A DNA stretch of 64,000 nt from Adiantum capillus-veneris. Taxonomy: Eukaryota > Streptophyta > Polypodiopsida > Polypodiales > Pteridaceae. Position numbers and translations under genes: made by a program. A model generated the notes under the pieces. That model did not search any database. It worked only from the letters and a program-made list of their open reading frames with translations, and was not told the origin of the DNA. Positions 45,408 to 55,392 of the stretch are shown here, one piece after another; within the stretch, counting starts at the first letter, position 1; each line of letters opens with the position of its first letter. The stretch covers positions 60,778,119-60,842,118 of the forward strand of contig CM043952.1 in assembly GCA_014529385.2 (NCBI GenBank), in the 5' to 3' direction.

Positions 45408-46600
45408 TTGTATGGGAATTATGTCATATCCATCCTCAGTGCAAAACTAAATCAGCATAGATGTATTCACACATACATCCATTTGTTGCCAAAATTTGAG
45501 TCCACTCAAATGGCTCAAACAAATGCTCCGGAAAGGGTTCAGGTATATAGGCTTCATTTGTGCAATCCCTTCATAAGATACATTCTTCTCGTTTTAAGCT
45601 CCCATTTTCTGAGGCTCCACATATCCAAATAGGTGTGTCTTTGTTCAACTAAGATAGAAGCTTCACTGCAGCCGAATAGACTAAGTCAAATTCTTGTATG
45701 GGTGTTTTCATGACATCTCTATAAGTGTGATATTTTAAATTAACCCTTGTTATTGATCCCACTTGCTTCAAGTACAAGTAATTGTTTTCCCAATCCTGAA
45801 TGAGTTATATTAGTCGCATGAAAGGGTTTCCCAAGATGATTTCATAATTGAGTTTCTTTCCAAAGTCCACCATTGAGAAAGTATGTTGATAATCAATTTC
45901 AACTATTACTTTTTCAAGCAGTCCTAAGGGTCTTTCAATGCGTCCATCAGCAAATTAGAATTTCATTCGAGTTTGTCTAATGGTTCATTTTTCCCATGAT
46001 TCCCATATTGCTTTCATGGCTATGGCTATGCCTGCCCCACTATCCAATATTGCCATGGTTTCTATATTATTATATCTCACTGGAAGGGTTGTGTTTCCTT
46101 CTTTCCCTTTGTATTATTCTCCGACTTTGTTCATTGGGAGGGATCTAATCTCTTTGTTATCCAATTTGTTTTTTAATTTTCCCAATTTTTTCGCAATTAT
46201 CCCTGTTATCCTCACCTTCTCTAGAGTTTTCTATACATCATTCCATAGATATGGTTTGATTTTTAACAGTTCTCCTAAAGTAAAAGTACATTGAATGGGT
46301 GTATACATGATCAAATGGATGTTGTCTACCTCTAGGGTCTGTTCCGATCCTTTTATCTAAGTGGTTTTACACACTATGGATTTGTCTTCCATATCTCCCA
46401 AGTAAGAGGGCAATGTTTTTAGAGTCATTGGTTTAGACATTCTTGAAGCTTCAGAGCCGTAATCCCCATACAAGGATTGTACATCCATGTTCGTATCAGG
46501 AGGTAGATTGTCTAACCAAACTTCCTCTAAAGGAGTTGACTTCAAAGTTAGGCTCCCATCATTAATCCCTCTCACTTTTTCTCAGAAATGTCCTGACTAG
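45408..46600 (-). pseudogene. gypsy-B canonical protease region
   Basis: Homologous to gypsy-A 22528-23628. The stretch encoding METMAILDSGAGIAIAMK (about 46010-46065) holds the protease D-S-G-A; the downstream ILG-type motif near 45815 is present but broken by stops. The 46575-46357 frame encodes the gag-protease linker (LYGDYGSEASRMSKPMTLKT). Confidence 0.75.
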
Positions 46601-47615
46601 TCTTCTTCTACGAACGAAATTCCATCTAAGGCATCTTCACTGTCAACCACTATGAGTTCTTGCTCTTTAGTTTCAAGGTGGGGTTCTACCACCACTTTGG
46701 ATTTCTCTTTATTGGCTCCTACCACAAGCTCCTCAGGTTTTGCTATACTCTCGAGCTTGGTTTTTGTTTTTCCAGCATCTCTTGAGTAATTCTTACCAGA
46801 TTTTGATAAGCTTCAAGCTTAGTTGCTTCCATGTTTGGAGAAGCATAGTTTTTCCATTCTTTTCCATGTTTTGGCCTGCTTTAAGTCCCGCTTGGTAAGT
46901 TTCCAAGGTTGCATTGATTGGCTCAAAAATTGTCTACCAAAATTGATCCTCCAGATTTCATTGTGGTTTCCTTGATTTCACTTCCTGTTTCGTTCACTTT
47001 TTTTGTTTTCTTATCTCACACCTCTGGCTTCTTCTTCTCTTGGTCTTTTGAGAGGAAATTTGAATATCCTCCGAATCATCAGAGGAGTTATGTTTCTTTT
47101 TCTTAGCCTGAGCTCTAGTGATTACCTTGATTGGAACAATAGGTTCACTCTCTAATGAGCTACTAGGAATCACTTGGACTACGTTCACTATTGCTTTACC
47201 CTTGTTTGAAGGATTTTTTGGACAATCTTCAGGGAAGTGTCCTCCCTCTTTGCAACATTGTATACAAAACGCTTCAACTAGCTTAATGTTCTTGCCTGGC
47301 TCTGGGCATTCATTTTTCCAGTGATCATCTGCACCACAATTATGGCAGTTTTCAATTCTTGGCTCAATCATGGGTCTTACCATTAAAAGTCTAACACCTT
47401 GATTAGCTACATAGTACATCGGTGCAAGCTCTGGTGTAGCATAAGTCACAGGTTCTTCCATTGGTGGTGGATGTGAATTATACCACTCTCCTTCTACCAT
47501 TACTATAGATGGACTAGGCTCAACATAGGGTGTAGCAGGCACTAGTGCTTGTGATGGTCCCATTAGAATAAGAGCTTGGATGTTGTGGTCGTGGAACAAT
47601 GGGAGGGGCAGGAGC
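46601..47615 (-). pseudogene. gypsy-B gag C-terminal part with zinc knuckles, cut by LTR element
   Basis: Encodes TPELAPMYYVANQGVR, the knuckles CHNCGADDHWKNECPEP and CIQCCKEGGHFPEDCP (about 47240-47350), then AQAKKKKHNSSDDSED and a Lys/Arg-rich end. Both knuckles keep all ligands here. The left-hand part, 46601-46990, is frameshifted. The frame is interrupted at 47615 by the LTR element and by a shift near 47565; its next piece is 61376-61613. Confidence 0.85.
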
Positions 47616-47791
47616 TGAAGGAACTGTGCAGGAGAGGAGGAAGGAGAAGAGAACAAGACACACAGATATGGGTGGGGAGACTCAATCAGTGAGCAACCCC
47701 CTATACACTTATGCTATGTATAAGGTATACAAGTTAGTGGGTGCCCAGACTCTGGGAGGCCGGGCAAGGCACAGGCGCCTATACCCCAACA
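47616..47791 (-). repeat. 3' LTR of the small LTR element
   Basis: Plus-strand ends TGAAGGAACTGTG and TATACCCCAACA. Compared with 61198-61375 there are a few substitutions and short indels. Preceded by GGAGC. Confidence 0.92.
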
Positions 47792-47804
47792 ACCTCCCAC
47801 TTAA
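47792..47804 (-). promoter_or_regulatory. Polypurine tract of the small LTR element
   Basis: Minus strand reads TTAAGTGGGAGGT immediately before the 3' LTR start TGTTGGGG, the typical copia AAGTGGGAG tract. Confidence 0.85.
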
Positions 47805-47904
47805 AGGTGACTGTGCCTTTAAGCAAGGGAACCTAGTCTAAAGACTACAAAAGGTGAGAGAAAATCGCTCTCAACCGATGCCCACTGGCTGGTTGTGATC
47901 GTGT

Positions 47905-47936
47905 CATTAGGAGAAAGTAAGACTCACTTTGGGGCC
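47905..47936. repeat. Left terminal inverted repeat of the TIR element
   Basis: Pairs with 60229-60260 at 29 of 32 positions. No longer inverted similarity was seen further inside. Confidence 0.75.
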
Positions 47937-48267
47937 TTTCAGTTCTAGAGAGAGAGTGGCGCTCGACCAATGAGGAAGAGACTAACATTACGTTGAAAAT
48001 CGACATTTTAGAGTCAAGCTCTTTTAAAAAAAGGGAGGAAATATTATTTTGGTTCATCAAATTGCACAATTTCACCCTTTCAAGGCATAAATGCCGCAAG
48101 TCGTACTAACTATGTATCGAAGAATTTCAGAACTTTCATTGAAGACTCTATCTAGTATCTTTGTTCCCACCCAAATATGACTTTGAGTAGCTCTACTTCC
48201 CTCTCAAAACTTCTTCCCTTTTTCATATTTGCGCTAGCCTTTCTGTGTATTCATTCTACTGCACACC

Positions 48268-49100
48268 ATGTCTACTTCTCGAAGGCCTAGCACTACCATT
48301 GACTCTGTTAGCATTTTTAACAGTTATACTATAGACGATCAAGCATGGATTCCATCTCGAATAACTATCGGAAGTTGGGTTCTATTGCAAACTAGGAGGA
48401 GGAAGAGGAGGCAACGCAATGATTTCGTGGAGGCTTTTAAGGGTCAAGTTAAAGAGTTTAAAGTGTGTGCACAAAGCAAGCGGGTGAAAGAGGTCCTCAT
48501 ACAACATGCTTTCCAGCATGCAGACTTAAAGTTGCAAACATCTCCTCCAAGTTTTCCAAGGCATCGACCCAAATGTAAGTTATTTCAGCATCTCACTTAG
48601 TGCATGATTATATTCTAATATTAAGTGGTGGATATCATCTTTGGTATGTTTCAGATATTTATCCATCGAATAGGACAGATTGGCAACCAGTTGAGAGCAT
48701 AGTTGGGATTTTTTATGCTTTCCATGCGTTTATTGGTGAGAAAATGTACCGAGGAAGACAACACAAGGAACTTGCAGAGGAGAACTTACCGAGGAGAACT
48801 TCCATCGGTTGGGGTCGTGTAGCTCCTTTGTCATTTCCATCCTTTGACAGCAAGGATTGGTCCCTGCCTGCTTCGCAAACTAGTGAAAGTTTTAGGAATA
48901 AGTTGTTTCAAGATATACAAAAGTCCCTCAAGTATTCAATTGCCACAAAAATAGTTCGGCTCGCACTATTTATGCCTCTTGAAGTGTTTGTAGATTTTTT
49001 CTTCGATGAGCAAATAAGAACTACCGCAACAATGTTCATTTGCAAGTCTGAGAGCTGTTTGGACTTTTTAGATGATAACTGGGATAGAAAACAATCATAG
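48268..49100 (+). CDS. Two-exon gene of unknown function (250 codons)
   Basis: Exon 1 is 48268-48574 and exon 2 is 48655-49100. The 80-bp intron has GTAAGT and a pyrimidine-rich TTTCAG end, and its removal joins the two frames exactly (307 + 446 nt = 251 codons with stop). The protein starts MSTSRRPSTTIDSV, has a basic patch (LLQTRRRKRRQRNDFVEAFK), QHAFQHADLKLQTSPPSF, and in exon 2 DWQPVESIVGIFYAFHAFIG and FMPLEVFVDFFFDEQIRT. No domain is recognised. The basic region could bind nucleic acid, which is inference only. The unbroken spliced frame suggests recent constraint. A chance combination is possible but unlikely at this length. Confidence 0.55.
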
Positions 49101-49701
49101 AACAAAATCTGTATTTTGCAAAAGAAGTCCATAATTTTCAAGTTCATTATAAGCTCTCAAAATTTCTTAGTATCGTTTTACTATATTAAATATCATCTTC
49201 TTAGTGGGCATCTTATTCCACTCGACCAAGATACAGAGAACAGCCTCGAGAACAAACCTTTATCAATGGAGCTCTAATTTTGAGACAGCCTACTTACTGT
49301 GATAGAGACAATGTCAAGCACAACTCTTGCACAGCTCAGGATAGATCTTACATGTGAAGAAATTCCACTTTTGGCGTAATTGTATGCATTCAGTCTCAAC
49401 AATAGAAAGGTGCTTACTAAATCGATAAATTTTGATTGTCTTTAATACACTATGACAGAATCTAACTTTTTCTTCTTTTCAGATTCCAAGGCACAAGGAG
49501 AAACAACATTGTGCAAGGAGTCACTAACAAATACACTTCACTTAATTGCTTCCACCGGAAGCTAGGTCACATACCTTGTGGACGTAAAGAGCTTTGATGC
49601 CATGCAAACCATGATCTACTCTTCAAAATGACTAATGCAAAGACATTTTTTGGCGGTCAAACAATGTTTCAAAAATGTACATTTTCAATGTTTCAAAACT
49701 T
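49101..49701. other. Spacer in TIR element, no gene seen
   Basis: About 600 bp of AT-rich sequence between the unknown gene and the Ulp1-like gene, the two being convergent. Likely 3' untranslated regions. No stem-loop array is present. Confidence 0.5.
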
Positions 49702-50370
49702 TCAATGTTTCAAGACATTTGTTGCTTCATACATACGTTGCAGCAAACAATAAAACAGTAGATTACTTACGTTTGGTATATCCATAATTTGACTGATGAG
49801 CAACACGGCATTCAAACAGGTTTGCCAGCCACAGCTATAGTCATCAGTCTGCGTGGGCACCGTTACCCGTTCGTGCCAGACTACATTTCCTAGATCATGT
49901 TCTAACAAAAGATGCTCTACACAGCATACAAGTTTTTTCGCGGCACTACATACATAACCACTTTAGTCAGCAACACATTACAAAGAGAAACTGCTTTCCA
50001 AATGTACCCAAATGGACCTTACGTTTTTACACGACCGTAAAACGCCCTGCTTTGCCCGGAGTTTGTGTAGTAAACAATCTTAGCTTCCATGTTAAATAAC
50101 ATCAAACTCCAATGATCACTATAGAGACACCATCAAAGATGAGGAGGGATTCTCAATGCAAGATGTTTTTTACAAGGCAAGAAAATACTCACGATTGATT
50201 GTACGCAGTGATCAGAAAGCGTGCTAGATCAAAGTTGACTCTGCTAAATCAGTTCATCAGACTCAAAAAGGAAACTGAGTTATTCTGCACATAAGACGAT
50301 ATCAACGGATCTATTATGTATACTTTCTCTTGAACCTCAGGGGGCAGAAGCGAGACAACGTGGCTAACAT
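49702..50370 (-). pseudogene. Ulp1/C48 family cysteine protease gene, spliced, 5' end incomplete
   Basis: Minus-strand exons: about 50355-50193, 50118-50023 and 49945-49771. The introns between them, 50192-50119 (74 bp) and 50022-49946 (77 bp), start GT and end AG, and both keep the frame. Exon 2 has DHWSLMLFNMEAKIVYYTNS, the Ulp1 catalytic His-Trp block, but the usual catalytic Asp before Ser reads Asn. Exon 3 has VPTQTDDYSCGWQTCLNAVL, the catalytic Gln and Cys. A further donor GTAAGT follows at 49770. The first exon begins SLLPPEVQEKVYIIDPLISS and contains one in-frame TGA near 50240. C48 proteases process SUMO or SUMO-like tails; copies occur in several plant transposon families. The Asp loss and stop suggest damage. 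Confidence 0.75.
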
Positions 50371-50394
50371 GAAAAAATGGCAGAGATTAGACTT

Positions 50395-50745
50395 GAACAC
50401 CAAGTGAATCAATACCGAGCGAGTGGGGCAGCTATCGAATTCCATCCGCCACTGACTCGCTCGGTATTGACCCATGTCTTAACGGAAATGAGCCATTATA
50501 AAGAAAAACTTGACGCGACTGCCGCAAAGACATGCGTCAATACCGAGCAAGTCAGTGGCGGATTCCAATTCCATAAGCCACTGACTCGCTTGGTATTGAC
50601 CCATGTCTTTATGGTAGTGAGCCCTTATAAAGAAAAACTTCGCGCTGCCACAAAGACATGGGTCAATACCGAGCGAGTAGTACCACTATCCAATTTCATA
50701 AGCCACTGTCTCGCTTGGTATTGACCCATGTCTCGGTAGAGACCC
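50395..50745. repeat. Hairpin array with core CACTGACTCGCTCGGTATTG
   Basis: Three units of about 125 bp. Each contains ACTCGCTCGGTATTGACCCATGTC (with Tt variation) and its inverted copy CAATACCGAGCGAGT nearby, so each can form a stem of about 25 bp. Units repeat the words TTATAAAGAAAAACTT and GCCAC. Plus-strand frames through it are repeat-derived and not convincing genes. 50746-51157 follows without a recognisable feature. Confidence 0.85.
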
Positions 50746-51157
50746 ATTTAATGAGCATGAGAATTAAAGAGCATGAGAATTACCACAAAGCAACATTGAC
50801 GACCTCATTCGTTGCGAGCGAGTCGGTGAAACTACGCATGACACTTTGGGGTTGCGATCACTTTCGCAACAATGCTCGCTTGGCTATGGTAATTGAAGTA
50901 ATGGGTCTGGGTCCTCGATACAACTATGTGATAAGGTCGATGTATCGTAGGTTCTCCGAGCAAGTCTATTTGCTTGCACATTTTTTTCCTCATGAAAAGA
51001 TATATCTTGACCCTCACTTTGTTTTACCTCCTCTTAGAGGGCCCTTTAACACTAGAATGGTAACAGGACAATTTTATGTCCTTGGACACTTTTGTGTCCT
51101 GTTAAGTGACCATTTTGGTTGAATTATTTGAAGAGTATGAAAATGAATTTTTAGGTG

Positions 51158-51606
51158 CTATATATCCACAAATCGTGCACGAGGATGGAGAGGGGGGATG
51201 TTGAGAATATCCATGGTTCTACTATCCCGGATAGGCACTGGCTGAAGCAGCCCATCGTAGCGGAAACGCAGCCTACGAAGAGTATCAAAATCTCGAGGCA
51301 TGATAGTGACGCGGTGTGCATGGGCAGCCAGGATATATCCATCGCTGAAGAATTCCACGAGGTAGTCTTCAGCAATTTATTGAAGGCAGAGTAGTGCACT
51401 GCTGGCCCATCGCATGTCGACTCTCCACTGATCGCTAATCTCCCGCACTACTCGCTGGAAAGGGAGACGTGGAATAGCAGGTTGAACATGTCGTTCTATC
51501 ATGCGCAGCTCTTGCAGTACACCTCTCTGTGCCTCATATCGGCGTCTTCTTGCTTGAGCATTCAAAGATTCACTTGTTGCCCTGCACAGGCCTTTACACG
51601 AGGCAT
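51158..51606 (-). pseudogene. Histone H3-fold protein (H3/CENH3-like) inside TIR element
   Basis: Minus strand, single frame with one TAA at 51377. It reads RGVLQELRMIERHVQ, RLPFQRVVREISDQWRVDMR, WASSALLCLQ, stop, IAEDYLVEFFSDGYILAAHA, HRVTIMPRDFDTLRRLR. This follows the histone-fold of H3 from alpha-N (LREIR..QK) through alpha-1 (LPFQRLVREI), loop 1, alpha-2 (SSA..ALQ-AAE-YLV) and loop 2/alpha-3 (HA-RVTIMP-D). The stop sits where H3 has Glu (GAA to TAA). AEDYLV, FFSD and RDF are more like CENH3 than canonical H3, while loop 1 has canonical length. A basic ARRRRYE stretch precedes it, and a 38-residue C-terminal tail, absent from H3, ends at 51158. An ATG at 51606, in another frame, reads MPRVK, like the M-x-R-x-K start of H3. 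No other start in frame is clear. Confidence 0.78.
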
Positions 51607-51664
51607 CTCTACAAATAGCATAACACCAAAAGACAATTCATTTGTCAGCACAAGGGACTTCAAA

Positions 51665-52285
51665 TTTCAGAAAAGGTCAGTACCAAGCAAATAGGTGCAT
51701 AGGAAAGAGTTTCCTTGCCTTATTCGCTCGGTAGTGACCTCAGAAAATAGTAATAGCAGGCATGACTTATATTTTCTGAGGTCACTACCGAGCGAATAGG
51801 TGCATAGGAAAGAGTTTGCTTTGCCTTATTCGCTCGGTAGTGACCTCAGAAAATAGTAATAGCAGACACGAATTATATTTTCTGCGGTCACTACCGAGCG
51901 AATAGGTGCATAGGAAAGAGTTTGCCTTGCCTTATTCGCTCGGTAGTGACCTCAGAAAATAGTGATAGCAGACACGACTTATATTTTCTGAGGTCACTAC
52001 TGAGCGAATAGGTGCATAGGAAAGAGTTTGCCTTGCCTTATTCCGAGTGACCTCAGAAAATAGTAATAGCAGACATGACTTCTATTTTCTGAGGTCACTA
52101 CCGAGCGAATAGGTGCATAGAAAAGAGTTTGCCTTGCCTTATTCGCTCGGTAGTGACCTCAAAAAATAGTAATAGCAGGCATTACTTACATTTTCTGAGG
52201 TCACTACCAAGCAAACAGGTTTGCATCCCCTGCAACAAAATACCTTATTCGCTGGGTAGTGACCTCAGAAAAGTGTATAAGCAAG
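51665..52285. repeat. Array of ~106-bp hairpin units, core TTATTCGCTCGGTAGTGACC
   Basis: The word ATAGGTGCAT starts at 51691, 51796, 51902, 52008 and 52109 (spacings 105, 106, 106, 101). Each unit has TTATTCGCTCGGTAGTGACC plus TCAGAAAATA, then about 20 bases of loop, then the inverted copy ending CACTACCGAGCGAATA. The stem is close to 30 bp and nearly perfect. A degenerate sixth copy ends near 52285. Confidence 0.93.
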
Positions 52286-52510
52286 CGAATAGGTTTGAAT
52301 CCGCTGCAACAAAATACAAATGTGAAGGAGACGTTTAAATCCATGCGGTCCTAACTGTCATGTCGTTCCCTCCCATCACCTCCCCTAATCTCAGGGGGAT
52401 GGTACCATTGATTCTCTCTCCCACATCCACCTCTCATGAAACCACATGGTGGTACCACCCCTCACAGACCACTCACTCATAAGCCAGAATCCAGGCTCTG
52501 CTTTTTAGGC

Positions 52511-53079
52511 ATGTCTGAAAGTCTATTTAAGCAGCAGTTGTTTCAGAACCTCCCTCAGGGTTTCGCAGAACAACTACAAGAAGCTTAGGATAGTGGTGAT
52601 GCCTTTCCAAGGTATACTCCCTCAGCACCAGTAGCACCGCATCCGGGCCCTCCTCATGATGTCTCCCCTTGGCCCTCCCGCGATGTTACTCTTAATGTTC
52701 TCGACCGACACAGCCCGCGAGTGGCTGCTGTCAACACGGGAGTCAATTCTCGAGGTAAGCCGCTGGTAATTCTTTGCTTTCTGCTCCCAATTTCCAAGCT
52801 CCTAGTTTAAAGAGCTTATTTTCTAAATGCTCTGTGCAGGATGCTAGCCTGAAGCTGCAACAAATGTTGATCGTCAGGCAGAGGGCCTCAATCCTTAAAG
52901 ACTCTCTGGAAGCAAGAAGGCCTGAAGAGATGCAGCGATTGCTCCTCGAGAATGGCTCTGTAGAGGCTATCATTAATTGGCTTCAGGAAATGAAGGATGA
53001 AGTGCTTGAGCTAGCTAGTAAATATGAGGAAGCCATTAACTTTGCCAACAGGCTTCAGGAAGAGATAGTCTGGCTGTGA
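52511..53079 (+). pseudogene. Unknown gene D, coiled-coil C-terminus
   Basis: The first part, from ATG 52511, reads SESLFKQQLFQNLPQGF, a stop (TAG) near 52587, then a proline-rich part PSAPVAPHPGPPHDVSPWPS to 52754. A possible intron (GTAAGC at 52755, TGTGCAG ending 52839) leads to DASLKLQQMLIVRQRASILK, EEMQRLLLENGSVEAIINWL and KDEVLELASKYEEAINFANR, a likely coiled coil, stop at 53079. The splice as written does not restore the frame, so an indel or other boundary is involved. DASLKLQQ resembles ADLKLQTS of the gene at 48268, perhaps a shared origin. Function unknown. Confidence 0.4.
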
Positions 53080-53446
53080 AGGAAAAGGACTACATGGTTA
53101 TTGCAAACCCTAAACCCCCAGAAATTAGTAGGCCACTTTTTGTAAAGTCTGAAGTGTTTTCTAACTCAAACCCGGTGTTCAGTTGTAATTTTGTTTCTTT
53201 CTTATAGAATCAAAACGCGTATTTGGCAAAAAAAAACCCTAAATCCGCAACAAATAGGGTTTACCTTCCCCTTATTTGCTTAGTATTGACCTCCGTACTA
53301 GCAAACATCAATTAACTTTTCTTTTGGTCAGTACCAAGCGAATAGGGCTCTTCGGACAAAGTGACCTTACCTTATTCGCTTGGTACTGACCAAGGACGCT
53401 GGTCAGTACCAAGCGAACAGGTGCAGCAAACAGGGTTTACCTTCCC
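53080..53446. repeat. Inverted-repeat stretch, core ATTCGCTTGGTACTGACC
   Basis: Between 53270 and 53446 the words TTATTTGCTTAGTATTGACC, GGTCAGTACCAAGCGAATAG, ATTCGCTTGGTACTGACC and GGTCAGTACCAAGCGAACAG alternate in orientation, giving two hairpins. The core is one or two changes from that of the other arrays. Confidence 0.85.
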
Positions 53447-53930
53447 TTATTCGCCCGGTACTGACTACACAAAATATAAATGCACAGAAGGGTAGTAAGT
53501 AGCATACCTCTTCACTGTGTGTAAAGTTCCGCGTGACTAAAGCACTGCAGAACAAGAGTAAGAGAAGGAGGATGCGTGAGAGTAAGAGGTGATGGAGTTT
53601 GCTTACTGCGTAGCATCGATGGGGGTAGAGTTCCCTTATTCGCCCGGTACTGACTACACAAAATATAAATGCACAGAAGGGTAGTAAGTAGCATACCTCT
53701 TCACTGTGTGTAAAGTTCCGCGTGACTAAAGCACTACAGAACAAGAGTAAGAGAAGGAGGATGCGTGAGAGTAAGAGGTGATGGAGTTTGCTTACTGCGT
53801 AGCATCGATGGGGGTAGAGTTCCGTGTCACTGAAGCACTGCAGAACAAGAGTAAGAGAAGAAGGATGCGCGAGAGTAAGAGGTGATGGAGTTTGCTTACT
53901 GCGTAGCATCGATGGGGGTAGAGTTAATTA
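53447..53930. repeat. 189-bp tandem duplication plus partial third copy
   Basis: TTATTCGCCCGGTACTGACT starts at 53447 and again 189 bp on at 53636, with near-identical sequence between. A third copy begins inside the unit at 53819, lacking about 85 bp. Minus-strand Leu/Ser-rich frames repeated across it are artefacts. Confidence 0.9.
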
Positions 53931-54099
53931 GAATGATGCATAGTAGAGGACGTGAAAAGAGATAGAATAGTTGAAACTTGAGATGTTTGGCGGGGGTAAT
54001 GCCTCAACTTAGAATGCTTACCTCGGGGAGGGTGCCAACTTCACTTATGCACGAGATTGTGGTTGGTAAATCATACTGCATGGGAATCTGAGACCATTT

Positions 54100-54545
54100 A
54101 TTACTGGTTGTCCTTGAGAGCGCAGCCCACGTGCCTTTTTGAGTGACCGTTTAGGGTCAGACAGACGCCAATCGCCCTTGCCGTCGCCATCTCCATCTCC
54201 ATCTCCAAGTGGAACAAACAGATCGCCGCTGCCTTTGCCTTTTTTGCGCTCTTCCCCTTGGCCAGCTCTCGTGATCCTGCGTTTAGAGTCAAACGCCGAT
54301 CGCCCTTGCATTCGCCATCTCCATCTCCATCTCCAAGTAGAACAAACAGATCGCCATCGCCTTTGCATTTTTTGTGCTCTTTCCTTTGGCCACTTCTTGT
54401 GATCCTGCATTGAGAGTCAGACGCCGATCGCCCTTGCAGTTGCCATTTCCATGTCCAAGTAGAACAAACAGATCGCCGTTGCCTGTGCATTTTCTGAGCT
54501 TTCCTGCTTGGCCACCTCTCGTGATCCTACATTGAGCTACCTCCA
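54100..54545. repeat. Tandem array of ~129-bp units (GACGCCGATCGCCCTTGC)
   Basis: The word GACGCCGATCGCCCTTGC, or a variant, occurs near 54163, 54292 and 54421 (spacing about 129-130), with a shared CCATCTCCATCTCCAAGT and AACAAACAGATCGCC in each. Basic minus-strand peptides across the array are repeats and not recognised proteins. 54546-54760 has no feature. Confidence 0.85.
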
Positions 54546-54757
54546 TTGGGTCGAGTCCTTTGCTGCCGCGTCGCCATCCCTATCGCCCCCCTCTGGTTCT
54601 TGATGTCTGTGGCATGCGACATCACCATCCAACCCGGCGCCATTGGATATTGCAGAGACAGGTTCTTTCTCCCTGCCTCTCCCCTTCCTGTGTGCTGTTA
54701 ACTGTGTGCACACCGAAGCCACTTCGTTAGGGTAAAATTAAAAGCCTCAAAACACAT

Positions 54758-54833
54758 GCATGGTTGGAATAACTACTCCTTATGTGACCGTACCGCATTC
54801 ATGGTTGGAATAATTACTCCTTATGTGACCGTG
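54758..54833. repeat. Short tandem duplication (~38 bp)
   Basis: CATGGTTGGAATAACTACTC and CTTATGTGACCGT are repeated about 38 bp later with two changes. Confidence 0.8.
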
Positions 54834-54932
54834 CCTGAGTTGGGCATAGTGAGTGAGTAGGCCTATAAATCTATCACTGATAACATTAAATGCTCTGTTC
54901 TTATCCACCTGTTCCAAATGCTTGGGTCACAA

Positions 54933-55392
54933 GACAGAACCAAGCGAATAAAGCCCTTCGGAGATTCTTGTGGCCCTTACTCGCTTGGTTCTGACTAAAC
55001 TAACGTCACCTCTTATGACATTAGTGTACGGGACAGATCCAAGCAAATAGGGCCCTTCGGTGATTCTTGAGGCCCCTACTAGCTTGGTTCTAAGTCAACT
55101 AACGTCACCTCTTATGACATTAGGGCACGGGACAGAACCAAGCGAATAGGGCCCTTCGGTGATTCTTGGGGCCCCTACTCGCTTGGTTCTGACTCAACTA
55201 ACGGGGTCACCTCTTATGACATTAGCACACGAGACAGAACCAAGCGAATAGGACCCTTCGGAGATTCTTGGGGCCCTACTCGCTTGGTTATGACTCAACT
55301 AACGTCACCTCTTATGACATTAGCGCACGAGACAGAACCAAGTGAAAAGAGACATTGAGGGGTACTCGAGGCTCAATATTCGCTTGGTTATG
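54933..55392. repeat. Array of ~100-bp hairpin units, core GAACCAAGCGAATAGGGCCC
   Basis: The word GACAGAACCAAG, or a variant, starts at 54933, 55032, 55131, 55233 and 55331 (spacings 98-102). Each is followed by GAATAGGGCCC, a short loop, then GGGGCCCCTACTCGCTTGGT as its inverted partner, and a CAACTAACG-TCACCTCTTATGACATTAG linker. The last unit merges into the following gene. Confidence 0.92.

Noticed and set aside
50377-51122. Plus-strand frames of 115 and 154 codons
   Set aside because: They run through the hairpin units and repeat the same peptide words; the second overlaps no recognised domain.
51665-52285. Regular ~106-bp repeats considered as a CRISPR array
   Set aside because: Units are long hairpins without unique spacers, in a plant transposon context.
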